Shown piece by piece: positions 31,679 through 40,042 of a stretch of DNA of 64,000 bases. The stretch is from JBQTJN01 sp052387095. Its GTDB lineage: Bacteria > Pseudomonadota > Alphaproteobacteria > Micavibrionales > Micavibrionaceae. The stretch's first letter is position 1. Every line of letters begins with the position of its first letter. The DNA lies in NCBI GenBank assembly GCA_052387095.1, contig JBQTJN010000019.1:1-64000 (forward strand), in the 5' to 3' direction. A program made the position numbers and the translations under genes. The notes below the pieces were generated by a model. That model was given only the letters and a program-made list of their open reading frames with translations. It was not told where the DNA came from and made no database searches.

Positions 31679-31775
31679 CGTCATTGCGAGCGACCAGCGG
31701 GAGCGAAGCAATCCAGGGCCATAGCTCGGGGCTCTGGATTGCCGCGTCGGCGCTTTGCGCCTCCTCGCAATGACG
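31679..31775. repeat. Family B palindrome, copy 5
   Basis: CGTCATTGCGAGCGA at the left, CTCGCAATGACG at the right, with AGCAATCCAG / CTGGATTGCC inside; 97 bp. It fills the gap between the decarboxylase-like and deoxyhypusine-synthase-like genes without separating them by a T-rich terminator. Confidence 0.85.
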
Positions 31776-31783
31776 TGATTTTA

Positions 31784-33007
31784 TTAATTTTTCGCGCTCA
31801 GCGCATCTTTCTTTTCGTCATACAGCGCGACCACCTGGCAGGCGCCGAACCCGTTAAAGTTCGTGCGGAATGCCATGGCATAGGCGCCGATCATGCTGAA
31901 ACAGACCCAGTCGCCTTCCTCGATATTGGCGGGCAGCAGATAGGGGCCCGGCATCATATCTTCGGTTGTGCAGGTGGGACCTGCCAGCTGGAAGGGAATC
32001 ACTTCGTCGTCGGCTTGCTCGTCTTCGGCCCTGATGGCGGTCACCGGGTGCTTGATGCCGATTTCCTTGCCGGCATCGTGCAATGTGCCGAATACGCCGT
32101 CATTGAGGTAAAGCATATTGCCCTTGCGAAGTTCGACGCGTGCGATCAGGGTGCCGGCATTGGCGACGAGACCCTGGCCCGGCTCGGCGAACAGTTCGAG
32201 ATGACCCAGCTTCGCGTCTTTCACGGCGCGGGTGATTTCCTGCATGTAAAGGGTGCGGTCCGGCGGAGACATGTTCATGAATTCCGACGGGAAGCCGCCG
32301 CCGACATCCAGCATTTCGACGTTCACGCCGGCCTGTTTGATAATCGTAGCGCTCAAATTGATCGCCTTGCGGTATTGTTTCGGCTCCATGCACTGCCAGC
32401 CGACATGGAAGGCCATGCCCAGCTTGGAGGAAACCGGGCGGCACTTGCGGAGAAGCTCGACGGCCTCTTCGCGCTCAGCGCCGAATTTCTTCGTCCAGCA
32501 CAGGATGGACTTGCCGTTCGAGGGCGTGGAGATGCGCACGAACAGTTCGAGGTCCGGCGCGTAGTCTGTTTCATGGACGATCTTGTACAGCTCCTCGACC
32601 GTATCGAGCGAGAAGGAGCGCACGCCGTGCTTGTCATAGGCTTCGCGGATGGCTTCGCGGCCCTTCACAGGATGCATGAAGAAGATTTTCGCCTTCGGCG
32701 CGGTTTTGCGGATCAGGCGGATCTCCTCTATAGAGGCGCAGTCGAACGCCTTCACGCCGCCGCGGGCAACGGCCTGGATGACCGTTTTATCCGGGTTGCT
32801 TTTAACCGCGTACATGACGGAGCCCGGGAACTGCGCGACGAAATTGCGCGTGGTTTCAATGATGCGCTCCGGCTGCAGGATATAGAGGGGCAGGCTGGGG
32901 CGGAGCTCCGAAACCAACTGGTCGATGCTGCCGGCGATGCGCGCGGCGCGTCCTTCGCGTTGCGCACGGGAGACAGAGGCTTGGCTCAGGGAAATAACTT
33001 TATTCAT
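31784..33007 (-). CDS. Ornithine/lysine decarboxylase-like enzyme (fold III PLP)
   Basis: A 407-residue PLP enzyme of the eukaryotic-type ODC/diaminopimelate decarboxylase fold. MYAVKSNPD carries the PLP Lys69; MLDVGGGFP and ELFAEPGQGL bind phosphate and PLP; GPTCTTEDMM holds the active-site Cys346. The segment FHVGWQ has Trp where HVGSQ is usual. It would make putrescine (or cadaverine) for the downstream polyamine genes. Its ribosome-binding site (GAAGGA) lies in the loop of a CGTTTT/AAAACG hairpin, and a long structured leader precedes it. Confidence 0.88.
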   Translation of the reverse strand: MNKVISLSQASVSRAQREGRAARIAGSIDQLVSELRPSLPLYILQPERIIETTRNFVAQFPGSVMYAVKSNPDKTVIQAVARGGVKAFDCASIEEIRLIRKTAPKAKIFFMHPVKGREAIREAYDKHGVRSFSLDTVEELYKIVHETDYAPDLELFVRISTPSNGKSILCWTKKFGAEREEAVELLRKCRPVSSKLGMAFHVGWQCMEPKQYRKAINLSATIIKQAGVNVEMLDVGGGFPSEFMNMSPPDRTLYMQEITRAVKDAKLGHLELFAEPGQGLVANAGTLIARVELRKGNMLYLNDGVFGTLHDAGKEIGIKHPVTAIRAEDEQADDEVIPFQLAGPTCTTEDMMPGPYLLPANIEEGDWVCFSMIGAYAMAFRTNFNGFGACQVVALYDEKKDALSAKN

Positions 33008-33009
33008 TA

Positions 33010-33029
33010 CGTTTTATTCCTTCAAAACG
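33010..33029 (-). promoter_or_regulatory. Hairpin presenting the ribosome-binding site of the decarboxylase gene
   Basis: On the minus strand CGTTTT and AAAACG pair around GAAGGAAT, putting the Shine-Dalgarno in the loop 2-3 bases before the ATG. A second hairpin, GGTCTT-tga-AAGACC (33031-33045), stands next to it. Confidence 0.5.
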
Positions 33030-33090
33030 GGGTCTTTCAAAGACCGGTAAAACAAACTCTTGCGTAGGGGATTTGGGTAACTCAGATGAA

Positions 33091-33141
33091 CAAGTCCATT
33101 GGCCCCGGAGGCCAGCCCTGTTTTCCAAGGGCCTGGACTTG
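33091..33141 (-). ncRNA. Three-way-junction leader RNA upstream of the decarboxylase gene (speF-leader candidate)
   Basis: On the minus strand an outer 8-bp stem CAAGTCCA/TGGACTTG encloses two adjacent hairpins, GCCCT-tggaaaac-AGGGC and TGGCC-tccgg-GGCCA. This compact branched fold sits in the 5' leader of an ornithine-decarboxylase-like gene. In alphaproteobacteria a leader motif called speF is known upstream of such genes; whether this matches its consensus needs a covariance search. Confidence 0.6.
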
Positions 33142-33147
33142 CCGCGG

Positions 33148-33294
33148 TTACCGCAGAGTCGCTTTCAGTATGAAGGGGAGTGTGCCGCCCCGGATCGTTA
33201 CAACGTTAGTCATCATCACGTAAACTCTTTCAAATTTGGGGGAATGCCTTTCATTCCCTGAAAGTTTAAAATGTTTACGCCGTTGCATAACCAT
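33148..33294 (-). CDS. Possible leader peptide upstream of the decarboxylase gene
   Basis: A 48-codon ORF (MVMQRRKHFKLSGNERHSPK onward) ends 6 bp before the three-way junction. Its first half is rich in Arg, Lys and His; a shorter 22-codon version starts at 33216 behind AAAGAG. It resembles in general character the Arg/His-rich SpeFL leader that senses ornithine in enterobacteria, but no sequence identity is claimed. It may also be a chance ORF in a structured leader. Confidence 0.35.
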   Translation of the reverse strand: MVMQRRKHFKLSGNERHSPKFERVYVMMTNVVTIRGGTLPFILKATLR

Positions 33295-33338
33295 GCCTGG
33301 AAGAGTCCAGAGGGGGCCATTGGCACGTGCGTCAAGTT

Positions 33339-33366
33339 CTAATATAGCATTTTTTTGCCCTGGCAA
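33339..33366 (-). promoter_or_regulatory. Candidate promoter of the polyamine operon
   Basis: On the minus strand TTGCCA (33361-33366) precedes a TATATTAG region; TATTAG (33339-33344) would be spaced 16 bp. It would yield a leader of about 330 nt carrying the structures above. Confidence 0.4.
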
Positions 33367-33465
33367 CTAAAAAAAATGCATTCCTGCACGATTTTTTGCA
33401 GGGCGTTTCCCGGACGGCTTTGCCGCCTCATTGTCACGGCGCTTTTTGCGGCGTATAAAATCCCT

Positions 33466-34587
33466 ATGAGCACGCCTCTCCGCCTCGAACTGCCCCGTTG
33501 GTACGACCTCCACGCCCACTTCCGCCAGGATGAACTGGTGGCGCCGCTGGTCGAGGCGCATATTGCCATGGGCTGTGCCGGTATTCTCGCCATGCCCAAC
33601 ACGAAGCCGCCGGTTTCTAGGGTTTTCGCCACGGACGATGGGAACGGCTGGAGTGTTGAGACGTACCAGGCGCTGCTCAAGAATGCCGCCGGCAGAGGCT
33701 TGCAACATGTCATCGTGCCGCTTTACCTGACTAACGACACTACGCCGACCATGATCGAGGAGGGCGCCCACAAGGGTCTTCTGCGGGCCTGCAAATACTA
33801 TCCGCCGCACGGCACCACCGGCGCGGAAGCAGGTGCTCCGTTCGAGACCTATATGAAGAACGGTGTTTTCAAGGCCATGGAAGAGGCGGGGGTCATTCTC
33901 TGCATCCATGGCGAGGAGCATGATTTGCCTGCTGAGACCTGGTTCGGACGCGCCGGCAATGCCGAGGAGATATTCTATGAACGGCGCCTGCCCGCAGCAG
34001 TCGGCAAGTTTCCGAAACTGAAGATCGTCGGCGAGCATGTGACCACGAAAAAGGCTGTCGAGTTTATTAAGGAGGCACCGGATACGGTTGCGGCCACCAT
34101 TACGCCGCAGCATCTCCTTTATACAGTTGGTCATCTGCTGAAGGGGCTGAAATCCCATCTCTACTGCCTCCCCGTGCTGAAATTCGAGGAGGATCGTATC
34201 GCCTTGCGCGCAGCAGTCACGAAGCCCGGCCAGAGCAAATTCTTCGCCGGCACCGATTCCGCGCCCCATGCCAACAAGCTGACCCAGTGCGGCTGCGCTG
34301 CTGGCTGCTTCACGGGCGGCATCGCGCCTCAATTATATGCGCAAGCCTTTGAGGAGGCCGAGGCTGATCTCGGTTCGAAGGCGGGGCAGGAGGCGCTCAA
34401 ACGCTTCCTCTGCCTGAATGGCCCGGCCTTCTATGATCTGCCGGTGCCCGCCGAGACCTTCATCCTCGAAAAAATGCCGGGGCCCGTCCTCCCCGTCGAA
34501 ATCGGCCCGGAACGGCATATACTCTCCCTGCCTCTGGGCCTCGCGGAGGGTGGGGAGCGGGTTTTTCTGCCCTGGCGGCTGGCTTAA
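33466..34587 (+). CDS. pyrC: Dihydroorotase (PyrC type)
   Basis: Zinc amidohydrolase of pyrimidine synthesis, converting carbamoyl-aspartate to dihydroorotate. YDLHAHFRQ (about residues 13-21) holds the HxH metal ligands; the carboxylated-Lys region LLRACKYYPPHGTT, the loop VGEHVTTKKAVEF, ATITPQHLL and FAGTDSAPH follow in order. Length 373 is near the class II norm. The ATG at 33466 is chosen because the fold starts there; an upstream in-frame start adds 37 residues overlapping the divergent promoter. Confidence 0.93.
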   Translation: MSTPLRLELPRWYDLHAHFRQDELVAPLVEAHIAMGCAGILAMPNTKPPVSRVFATDDGNGWSVETYQALLKNAAGRGLQHVIVPLYLTNDTTPTMIEEGAHKGLLRACKYYPPHGTTGAEAGAPFETYMKNGVFKAMEEAGVILCIHGEEHDLPAETWFGRAGNAEEIFYERRLPAAVGKFPKLKIVGEHVTTKKAVEFIKEAPDTVAATITPQHLLYTVGHLLKGLKSHLYCLPVLKFEEDRIALRAAVTKPGQSKFFAGTDSAPHANKLTQCGCAAGCFTGGIAPQLYAQAFEEAEADLGSKAGQEALKRFLCLNGPAFYDLPVPAETFILEKMPGPVLPVEIGPERHILSLPLGLAEGGERVFLPWRLA

Positions 34588-34731
34588 CACCCCACATTTT
34601 CTTTGACTTGAGCTCCTTAAACCGCTAAAAAACGCCCATTCCCGGGAAAGAGCGGACTCCAGTGTCCGCCGTTGAAGCCCTGAATGGTCAGAGCTTTCAA
34701 ATCCGTAGTCGGATCAGCCGGGACAAAAAGC

Positions 34732-34766
34732 GCGAAGCAACGCCTGGCGTTGTTCGCTTTAAAAAA
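34732..34766 (+). repeat. Family D hairpin upstream of rpsD, copy 2
   Basis: GCGAAGCAAC and GTTGTTCGC enclose GC-ctg-GC, followed by TTTAAAAAAG. It shares its outer arms with 20598-20638 while the inner stem differs but stays paired. It ends right at the rpsD ribosome-binding site, so it forms the end of the rpsD leader. Confidence 0.65.
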
Positions 34767-34779
34767 GAAGGAGACCGCC

Positions 34780-35397
34780 ATGAGTGGTAAACGCGTACAA
34801 TCCAAGCATAAAATCGACCGCCGTATTAACGGCAACCTGTGGGGCCGCACAAAATCCCCTCACAACACGCGCCAGACCGGCCCCGGCATGCACGGCGCCC
34901 GCCGCGGCAAACCAACCAATTACGGCATCCAGCTGCGCGCCAAGCAGAAATTGAAAGCCTATTACGGCAACATCGGAGAAAAGCAGTTCCGCAGCTATTA
35001 TCAGGAAGCCGACCGCCTGAAAGGCGATACCGGTCAGAACCTGATCGGCCTGCTCGAGCGCCGCCTCGATGCGGTCATCTACCGCGCGAAATTCGTACCG
35101 ACCGTGTTCGCTGCCCGTCAGTTCGTCAATCACCGCCACATCCTCGTCAACGGCAAGTCCGTCAACATCCCGTCCTACCAGGTGAAGGAAGGCGATGTCA
35201 TCGAGGTGAAGGAATCTTCACGGCAATTACCTCTGGTCATGGTGGCCGTGCAGCTCGCCGAGCGCGATGTGCCGGAATATGTCAGCGTCGATCATTCCGC
35301 GATGAAGGCCGTGCTCCTGCGCACGCCGAAATTCGAGGATGTGCCGTACCCGATCCAGATGGAGCCCAACCTGATCGTCGAGTTTTATTCGCGTTAA
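34780..35397 (+). CDS. rpsD: 30S ribosomal protein S4
   Basis: S4 nucleates 30S assembly. The protein starts MSGKRVQSKHKIDRRIN at 34780 behind AAGAAGGAG. SPHNTRQTGPGMHG and the S4 RNA-binding domain (LIGLLERRLDAVIYRAKF, then QFVNHRHILVNGKSVNIPSY) are present; 205 residues is normal. In many bacteria rpsD is in the alpha operon; here it is a detached single gene with its own leader and terminator, common in alphaproteobacteria. S4 often represses its own synthesis. Confidence 0.98.
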   Translation: MSGKRVQSKHKIDRRINGNLWGRTKSPHNTRQTGPGMHGARRGKPTNYGIQLRAKQKLKAYYGNIGEKQFRSYYQEADRLKGDTGQNLIGLLERRLDAVIYRAKFVPTVFAARQFVNHRHILVNGKSVNIPSYQVKEGDVIEVKESSRQLPLVMVAVQLAERDVPEYVSVDHSAMKAVLLRTPKFEDVPYPIQMEPNLIVEFYSR

Positions 35398-35420
35398 TCC
35401 CTTTTCGCCGAATGGACTGC

Positions 35421-35498
35421 AAAAGGCGGTTTCCTGCGCTTCCGTTTCTCAAATAGGTCAAACTATTCTGCGATACGGTTCTCGGAAACCGCCTTTTT
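35421..35498 (+). terminator. Terminator after rpsD
   Basis: AAAAGGCGGTTTCC (35421-35434) pairs perfectly with GGAAACCGCCTTTT (35484-35497), ending in a T-run. The loop is unusually long (49 bases). Confidence 0.7.
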
Positions 35499-35530
35499 CG
35501 TCACATCCTGCTTCAATTGATTTGATGTAT

Positions 35531-35555
35531 TCCCCGCGAAGGCGGGGATCTTTTT
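35531..35555 (+). repeat. CCCCGCgaagGCGGGG hairpin with T-run (family C)
   Basis: TCCCCGC-gaag-GCGGGGA is followed by TCTTTTT on the plus strand. It could back up the rpsD terminator. It touches the stop codon of the convergent trmJ gene. Confidence 0.6.
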
Positions 35556-36282
35556 ATGATGAGTATTCCGCCAGGGATTTTATAACCCCGTGCAGGCTGT
35601 TCACTTCCTGCTCGGTCAGGTCGGAGCGTATAAAGATGTTCCTTATATTCCGCTTCATGATCGGCGCATGGTCTGCAGAGCGGAAAAAACCGTTCTCGTC
35701 AAGCGCCTGTTCCAGCCGGCTCAGGAAACTCTCCATATTTTTTTGAGAGGCGGGCAAACCGCCATTGGTCTCCAGCGTGGGCTCTGCCGGCGTGTGCCCC
35801 GCCAGGGCGCTCTCATAGGCCATCAACAAAACCGCCGCGCTTAAGTTGAGCGAACTGAAATTTTCATTCACAGGAATTGTGACAATGGCGTGGCAGCGCG
35901 CGATATCGTCATTTTCCAAACCCGAGCGTTCTGGTCCGAAGACAAAACCGGTTTTCTGTTCTTCCTGCATGCGCCGATAGTTTTCCTGAGCAGCTTCGCG
36001 CGGTTCATACACTGTCTTCACCATGCCGCGCGGCCTCGCCGTCGTTGCAACCAGGAAATGCAGATCGGCAATGGCTTCTTCCAGTGTGGCGAAGACTTGC
36101 GTATTTATAACGTCAAGCGCGCCGGCCGCCATTGTCTCCGACGCAGGATTGGGCCAGCCATCCCGGGGCGCAACAAGCCGCAGATCGGTCAGGCCGAAAT
36201 TGAGCATGGCCCGCGCAGCGCCGCCGATATTCTCCCCCATCTGTGGGCGAACAAGAATGATGGCGGGTGAAATTGGGATCAT
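35554..36282 (-). CDS. trmJ: TrmJ-type tRNA 2'-O-methyltransferase
   Basis: A SPOUT enzyme that methylates the ribose at position 32 of tRNAs. PAIILVRPQMGENIGGAARAM (from about residue 5), GFVFGPERSGLENDDI (about residues 113-128) and IPVNENFSSLNLSAAVLLMAYE form the knotted SAM site typical of TrmH/TrmJ. Length 242 fits TrmJ. The ATG at 36282 lacks a clear ribosome-binding site; a TTG 51 bp upstream is the alternative. Confidence 0.85.
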   Translation of the reverse strand: MIPISPAIILVRPQMGENIGGAARAMLNFGLTDLRLVAPRDGWPNPASETMAAGALDVINTQVFATLEEAIADLHFLVATTARPRGMVKTVYEPREAAQENYRRMQEEQKTGFVFGPERSGLENDDIARCHAIVTIPVNENFSSLNLSAAVLLMAYESALAGHTPAEPTLETNGGLPASQKNMESFLSRLEQALDENGFFRSADHAPIMKRNIRNIFIRSDLTEQEVNSLHGVIKSLAEYSS

Positions 36283-36373
36283 ACGTTGTCGTAAAACAGA
36301 AAGCGTTTTTATTCTAATAAAAAATTGTTGCAAAATGTCTATAATTATGTAAATAATTTGCTATGGTGTGTGC

Positions 36374-36967
36374 ATGCGAATAGTAATGCGAAAAGATGAG
36401 TTCAAAATCGGCGTATTGGAACCGACAGAAGAGGATTTTAATCTATTCTGCCGCGCCCGTTCACTATGTTTTTTAGATAAAAGTAAACATGACCCTGAAA
36501 AAAGTTCCAATCTGCAGGGGATACAACAAGCCATTCTCGAAAGCGGGACAGATTATTGGCGAGAATTATTCTTAAGCTCTTTTTGCGATCCTCCCACTGC
36601 ATATTTTGTGTTGCAGAAAAAAGAAAATACGGGAAAGGAAAGACCGGTAGGTATGGCAGAAATTTGCTATTACCATGAAAATGGTAATTTGCAGGCCGAA
36701 TTTCGCGGCGGCCATATCGATTCAAACCGTATGGGTCTCAGCCTGTCGCAAAGCTTCAGAAATCTTGGACTCGGCAAAAATTTATGGGATGCCAGGATCA
36801 AACATGTACAGGAAATGGGCGCTGCAAAAATCAGGACTTTTATATTGAAAGATAATGAAGCCTCCTGGAAAGCGGCAGAGCGAAAAAAGTTTCTTTTGCA
36901 ATGGGAGGGTTTTGACCCTCTTTATCCGGAAGACGGACTTCTTAGAAGATATGAGCTCAATTTATAA
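36374..36967 (+). CDS. GNAT-like N-acetyltransferase
   Basis: A protein of about 197 residues with features of the GNAT fold: GMAEICYYHENG as the central strand, then MGLSLSQSFRNLGLGKNLWD, where RNLGLGKNLW resembles the acetyl-CoA pyrophosphate loop (Q/RxxGxG/A), and KIRTFILKDNEASWKAAERKKF as the C-terminal part. The substrate is unknown. The gene is AT-rich compared with trmJ and gltX on either side. Start sites at 36374 and 36386 are both possible. Confidence 0.7.
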   Translation: MRIVMRKDEFKIGVLEPTEEDFNLFCRARSLCFLDKSKHDPEKSSNLQGIQQAILESGTDYWRELFLSSFCDPPTAYFVLQKKENTGKERPVGMAEICYYHENGNLQAEFRGGHIDSNRMGLSLSQSFRNLGLGKNLWDARIKHVQEMGAAKIRTFILKDNEASWKAAERKKFLLQWEGFDPLYPEDGLLRRYELNL

Positions 36968-36970
36968 AAA

Positions 36971-38317
36971 TCAGGCCGCTTTTTTCGCCGTCAGGCGTTC
37001 ACGGGTTTTCTCCGGCCCGATCAGCAGCAGCAGATCTTTCATTTCCGGTCCGTGATCCATGCCGGTGAGCGCCTGGCGGAGCGGCATGAACAGCATCTTG
37101 CCCTTGCGCCCGGTTTTGGTTTTGACAAGCTCCACCCATTCGTTCCAGGTATTTTCATTCCACGGCGTGGCCGGCAGCAGCGCCATCGCATCCCGGATGA
37201 ACTCCGGCTCTGCGATCACAGGGTTGACCGGGCCCTTGGCCATGTCCCACCATTCTCTTATGTCGGTGATTTTCTTCAGGTTGGGCCGCACACGGTTCCA
37301 GAAAGATTCGTCGAGATCCTGCAGCCCCATTTCCGCGAGGCGTACGCATACATCGTCATAGCTGGTCTGGTGGAGGATGCGCGCATTGAGGCGGTAAAGC
37401 TCTTCCTTGTCGAATTTCGGGGTGCCGCGCGAAAAATGAGCGAAATCAAAACTGAGCGCCAGCGGATCGATGGATGTAAACGCTTCGATCGGTTGGGACG
37501 TGCCCAGCCGCGCCAGCAGGCTGACGATCGACATCGGCTCGAGACCTTCCTGTTCGCGCAGTTCCCGGATATTGAGCGAGCCGAGGCGCTTCGACAATTT
37601 GCCGCCATCGGCATCCGATATCAGCGGCAGGTGCACGAAGTCCGGGACCCGAGCGCCGAGCGCTTCGAACATCTGGATATGCATGGCCGTGTTCGAGACA
37701 TGGTCTTCGCCGCGGATGACGTGCGTGATGTTGAAATCAACATCGTCAATGACGGAGCAGAGATGATAAAGCGGGCTGCCGTCTTCGCGGATGATAACGG
37801 GATCCGAGATGTCGGCGCCGTTGAATTTCACCGGCCCGCGGATCAAATCGTTCCATTCGATCGGTTTGTGCTCCATCCTGAAACGCCAGTGCGGCTTGCG
37901 GCCTTCTTCTTCAAACTTCTTCTTCTGTTCGTCCGTAAGATCCAGCGCGCCGCGGTCATAAAGCGGCGGCAGGCTGCGCGAGAGCAGCGATTTACGTTTC
38001 AGCGCCAGCTCTTCCGCGGTTTCATAAGCCGCATAAATACGGCCCGCTTTTTTCATCGCCTCGATTTGGACCGTATAGCGCTCCATCCGGTCTTTCTGAT
38101 TGGCTTTCTCATCCCAGGGCAGGCCGAGCCAGATCAGGCTGTCTTCAATTTCTTCCTCATACTCGACTTTGGAACGCTCGAGATCGGTATCGTCGATGCG
38201 CAGCAGGAAATGCCCATGGCTGGCCTTCGCGAACAGCCATGTGATCAGCGCGGTGCGCGAATTACCGACATGCAGAAGGCCGGTGGGGGACGGGGCAAAA
38301 CGGACGCGGACGCTCAT
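36971..38317 (-). CDS. gltX: Glutamyl-tRNA synthetase
   Basis: Class I synthetase that charges tRNA-Glu (and, in organisms with GatCAB, possibly tRNA-Gln). RFAPSPTGLLHVGNSRTAL holds the HIGH-type motif (HVGN, about residues 16-19) and KLSKR is at 240-244. Length 448 is the shorter form that occurs as one of two GluRS paralogues in many alphaproteobacteria, so a second copy elsewhere is possible. AAAGGAAGAGT precedes the ATG. Confidence 0.94.
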   Translation of the reverse strand: MSVRVRFAPSPTGLLHVGNSRTALITWLFAKASHGHFLLRIDDTDLERSKVEYEEEIEDSLIWLGLPWDEKANQKDRMERYTVQIEAMKKAGRIYAAYETAEELALKRKSLLSRSLPPLYDRGALDLTDEQKKKFEEEGRKPHWRFRMEHKPIEWNDLIRGPVKFNGADISDPVIIREDGSPLYHLCSVIDDVDFNITHVIRGEDHVSNTAMHIQMFEALGARVPDFVHLPLISDADGGKLSKRLGSLNIRELREQEGLEPMSIVSLLARLGTSQPIEAFTSIDPLALSFDFAHFSRGTPKFDKEELYRLNARILHQTSYDDVCVRLAEMGLQDLDESFWNRVRPNLKKITDIREWWDMAKGPVNPVIAEPEFIRDAMALLPATPWNENTWNEWVELVKTKTGRKGKMLFMPLRQALTGMDHGPEMKDLLLLIGPEKTRERLTAKKAA

Positions 38318-38472
38318 ACTCTTCCTTTCAGGAAATATGGTCTTTCTGAATACCCTTAAGAGCCGGATTTTTCAATTGTATTCGCAAATTTATGGGTCAT
38401 GGGCATGCGCCGCTCACGGCTCAACGCCATCGTGGTGATTTTTGGCCCCGGCGCCGCCTGCCGGCGTTTATA

Positions 38473-40029
38473 TTAGGCTGAATACACCCTTTTCGCCACG
38501 CGTGAGACGGTTTCAGGCGCATGGCCCTTCGCAATAACGCCGGCCATATCAAGATTGTCCTCGATCAGACTGTGAAGAATTTCATCCAGCGTTTCATAAG
38601 GTGGCAGCGTGTCCTGATCCGTCTGGTCCGGTTTCAGTTCGGCCGTCGGCGGTTTCGTAAAGACGCGCGCCGGGATGATCTCCCCGCGCGGGCCGAGCGC
38701 ACCGGTAGGCACAGATTGATTGCGCCACGCTGCCAGTCTGTAGACATGTGTCTTGTAAACATCTTTCAGCGGGTTAAAGCCGCCGCACATATCGCCATAG
38801 AGTGTCGCATAGCCTGTGGCGATTTCCGATTTATTCCCGGTCGATAAAACCATTTTCCCGGACGCATTCGACAGCGCCATCAGAATGATCCCGCGTGTGC
38901 GTGGCTGGATATTTTCAAATGTGACGGATGTCGCGCCGAAAATAAACTTCTTCAGGGCCGTACCGAAGGCCGCAACAGGTTTTTTGATCGGGATGTTGTC
39001 CAGCTTTATGCCGAGATTTCTGGCGATCCGGCGCGCATCTTCAACGTTGTCGCGCGATGTATAGTTTGAGGGCATCATCACGCCATGCACATTCTGCACA
39101 CCCAGCGCATCCACCGCGATTGCCGCAACCAGCGCGCTGTCGATGCCGCCTGAAAGCCCCAGCAGGACGCCCGGGAAATTATTTTTCTGCACGTAATCGC
39201 GTAAGGAAAGCATAAGCGCGCTATAGGCTTCTTCTTCCGGATCCAGCGCCGGCGTAATGATACTCTCAGGTGAGCTCCACGAGCCTTCTTCATCCTGCAC
39301 CAGCCGGACCTGGTAACAATTTTCCTGAAACAAAGCGCAGGTAAAAACCGGCTCGCCCCTTTCATCGACAATAAAAGAATTGCCGTCAAAAACCAGCTCG
39401 TCCTGCCCGCCGATCTGGTTGACATAGACGAAAGGCAGATTATTTTCCGTGGCGCGCGCTTGCACTTTCTCGCGCCGCCTTTTGACGTTTTGTATGTGAT
39501 AGGGGCTGGAATTGGGCGCAATGAGAATATCGGCACCTTTCTTTGCCAGATGCGCGCTCACCTCTTCGTACCACATGTCTTCGCAGATCATGAGGCCTAG
39601 CGTTACGCCGCGAAAATTTACAGGCATTGGCAGTGGTCCCGGCGTGAAAACCCGCTTTTCATCGAAAACCCCGTAGTTCGGCAGGCAATGCTTGAGAATG
39701 GTGGCCTTTACCGCGCCGCCTTCAACCAGATACAGGGCATTATAGGTGATGCCTTTTTCGCGGTAAGGCGCCGTGACCAATGCCGCCGGTTTAAAATCGC
39801 GGCTGGCGGCAATAATTTTCCCCCGTGCAGCATCGCACGCATCGAGAAAAGAGGGTTTCAGAATCAAATCTTCCGACGGATAGCCGCAAACCGCCAGTTC
39901 CGGAAAAATAATCAGGTCGGCCTCAGGCGCGGCTTTGCTCCAGACATCCAAAATGATGCGGCTGTTGCCGGCAATATCGCCAACAACAGTGTTGATCTGC
40001 GCCAGGATAAGATCGAGTTTTTTGCTCAT
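38473..40029 (-). CDS. nadE: Glutamine-dependent NAD+ synthetase
   Basis: Makes NAD+ from deamido-NAD+ with ammonia released from glutamine. The N-terminal nitrilase-like glutaminase has Glu44 (FPELAVCGYP), Lys113 (LKHCLPNYG) and Cys149 (LMICEDMWY). The synthetase half has the PPi loop GLSGGIDSAL (291-300). Length 518 is a typical two-domain form. Start ATG at 40029 (MSKKLDLILAQIN) is preceded by AGGTGG. It follows the DAHP synthase gene with a 13-bp gap. Confidence 0.95.
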   Translation of the reverse strand: MSKKLDLILAQINTVVGDIAGNSRIILDVWSKAAPEADLIIFPELAVCGYPSEDLILKPSFLDACDAARGKIIAASRDFKPAALVTAPYREKGITYNALYLVEGGAVKATILKHCLPNYGVFDEKRVFTPGPLPMPVNFRGVTLGLMICEDMWYEEVSAHLAKKGADILIAPNSSPYHIQNVKRRREKVQARATENNLPFVYVNQIGGQDELVFDGNSFIVDERGEPVFTCALFQENCYQVRLVQDEEGSWSSPESIITPALDPEEEAYSALMLSLRDYVQKNNFPGVLLGLSGGIDSALVAAIAVDALGVQNVHGVMMPSNYTSRDNVEDARRIARNLGIKLDNIPIKKPVAAFGTALKKFIFGATSVTFENIQPRTRGIILMALSNASGKMVLSTGNKSEIATGYATLYGDMCGGFNPLKDVYKTHVYRLAAWRNQSVPTGALGPRGEIIPARVFTKPPTAELKPDQTDQDTLPPYETLDEILHSLIEDNLDMAGVIAKGHAPETVSRVAKRVYSA

Positions 40030-40042
40030 AAGTCCGCCACCT

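Noticed and set aside
31466..33067. 533-codon plus-strand ORF across the polyamine genes
   Set aside because: Antisense to the decarboxylase and deoxyhypusine-synthase-like genes, and its middle reads through a family B palindrome.
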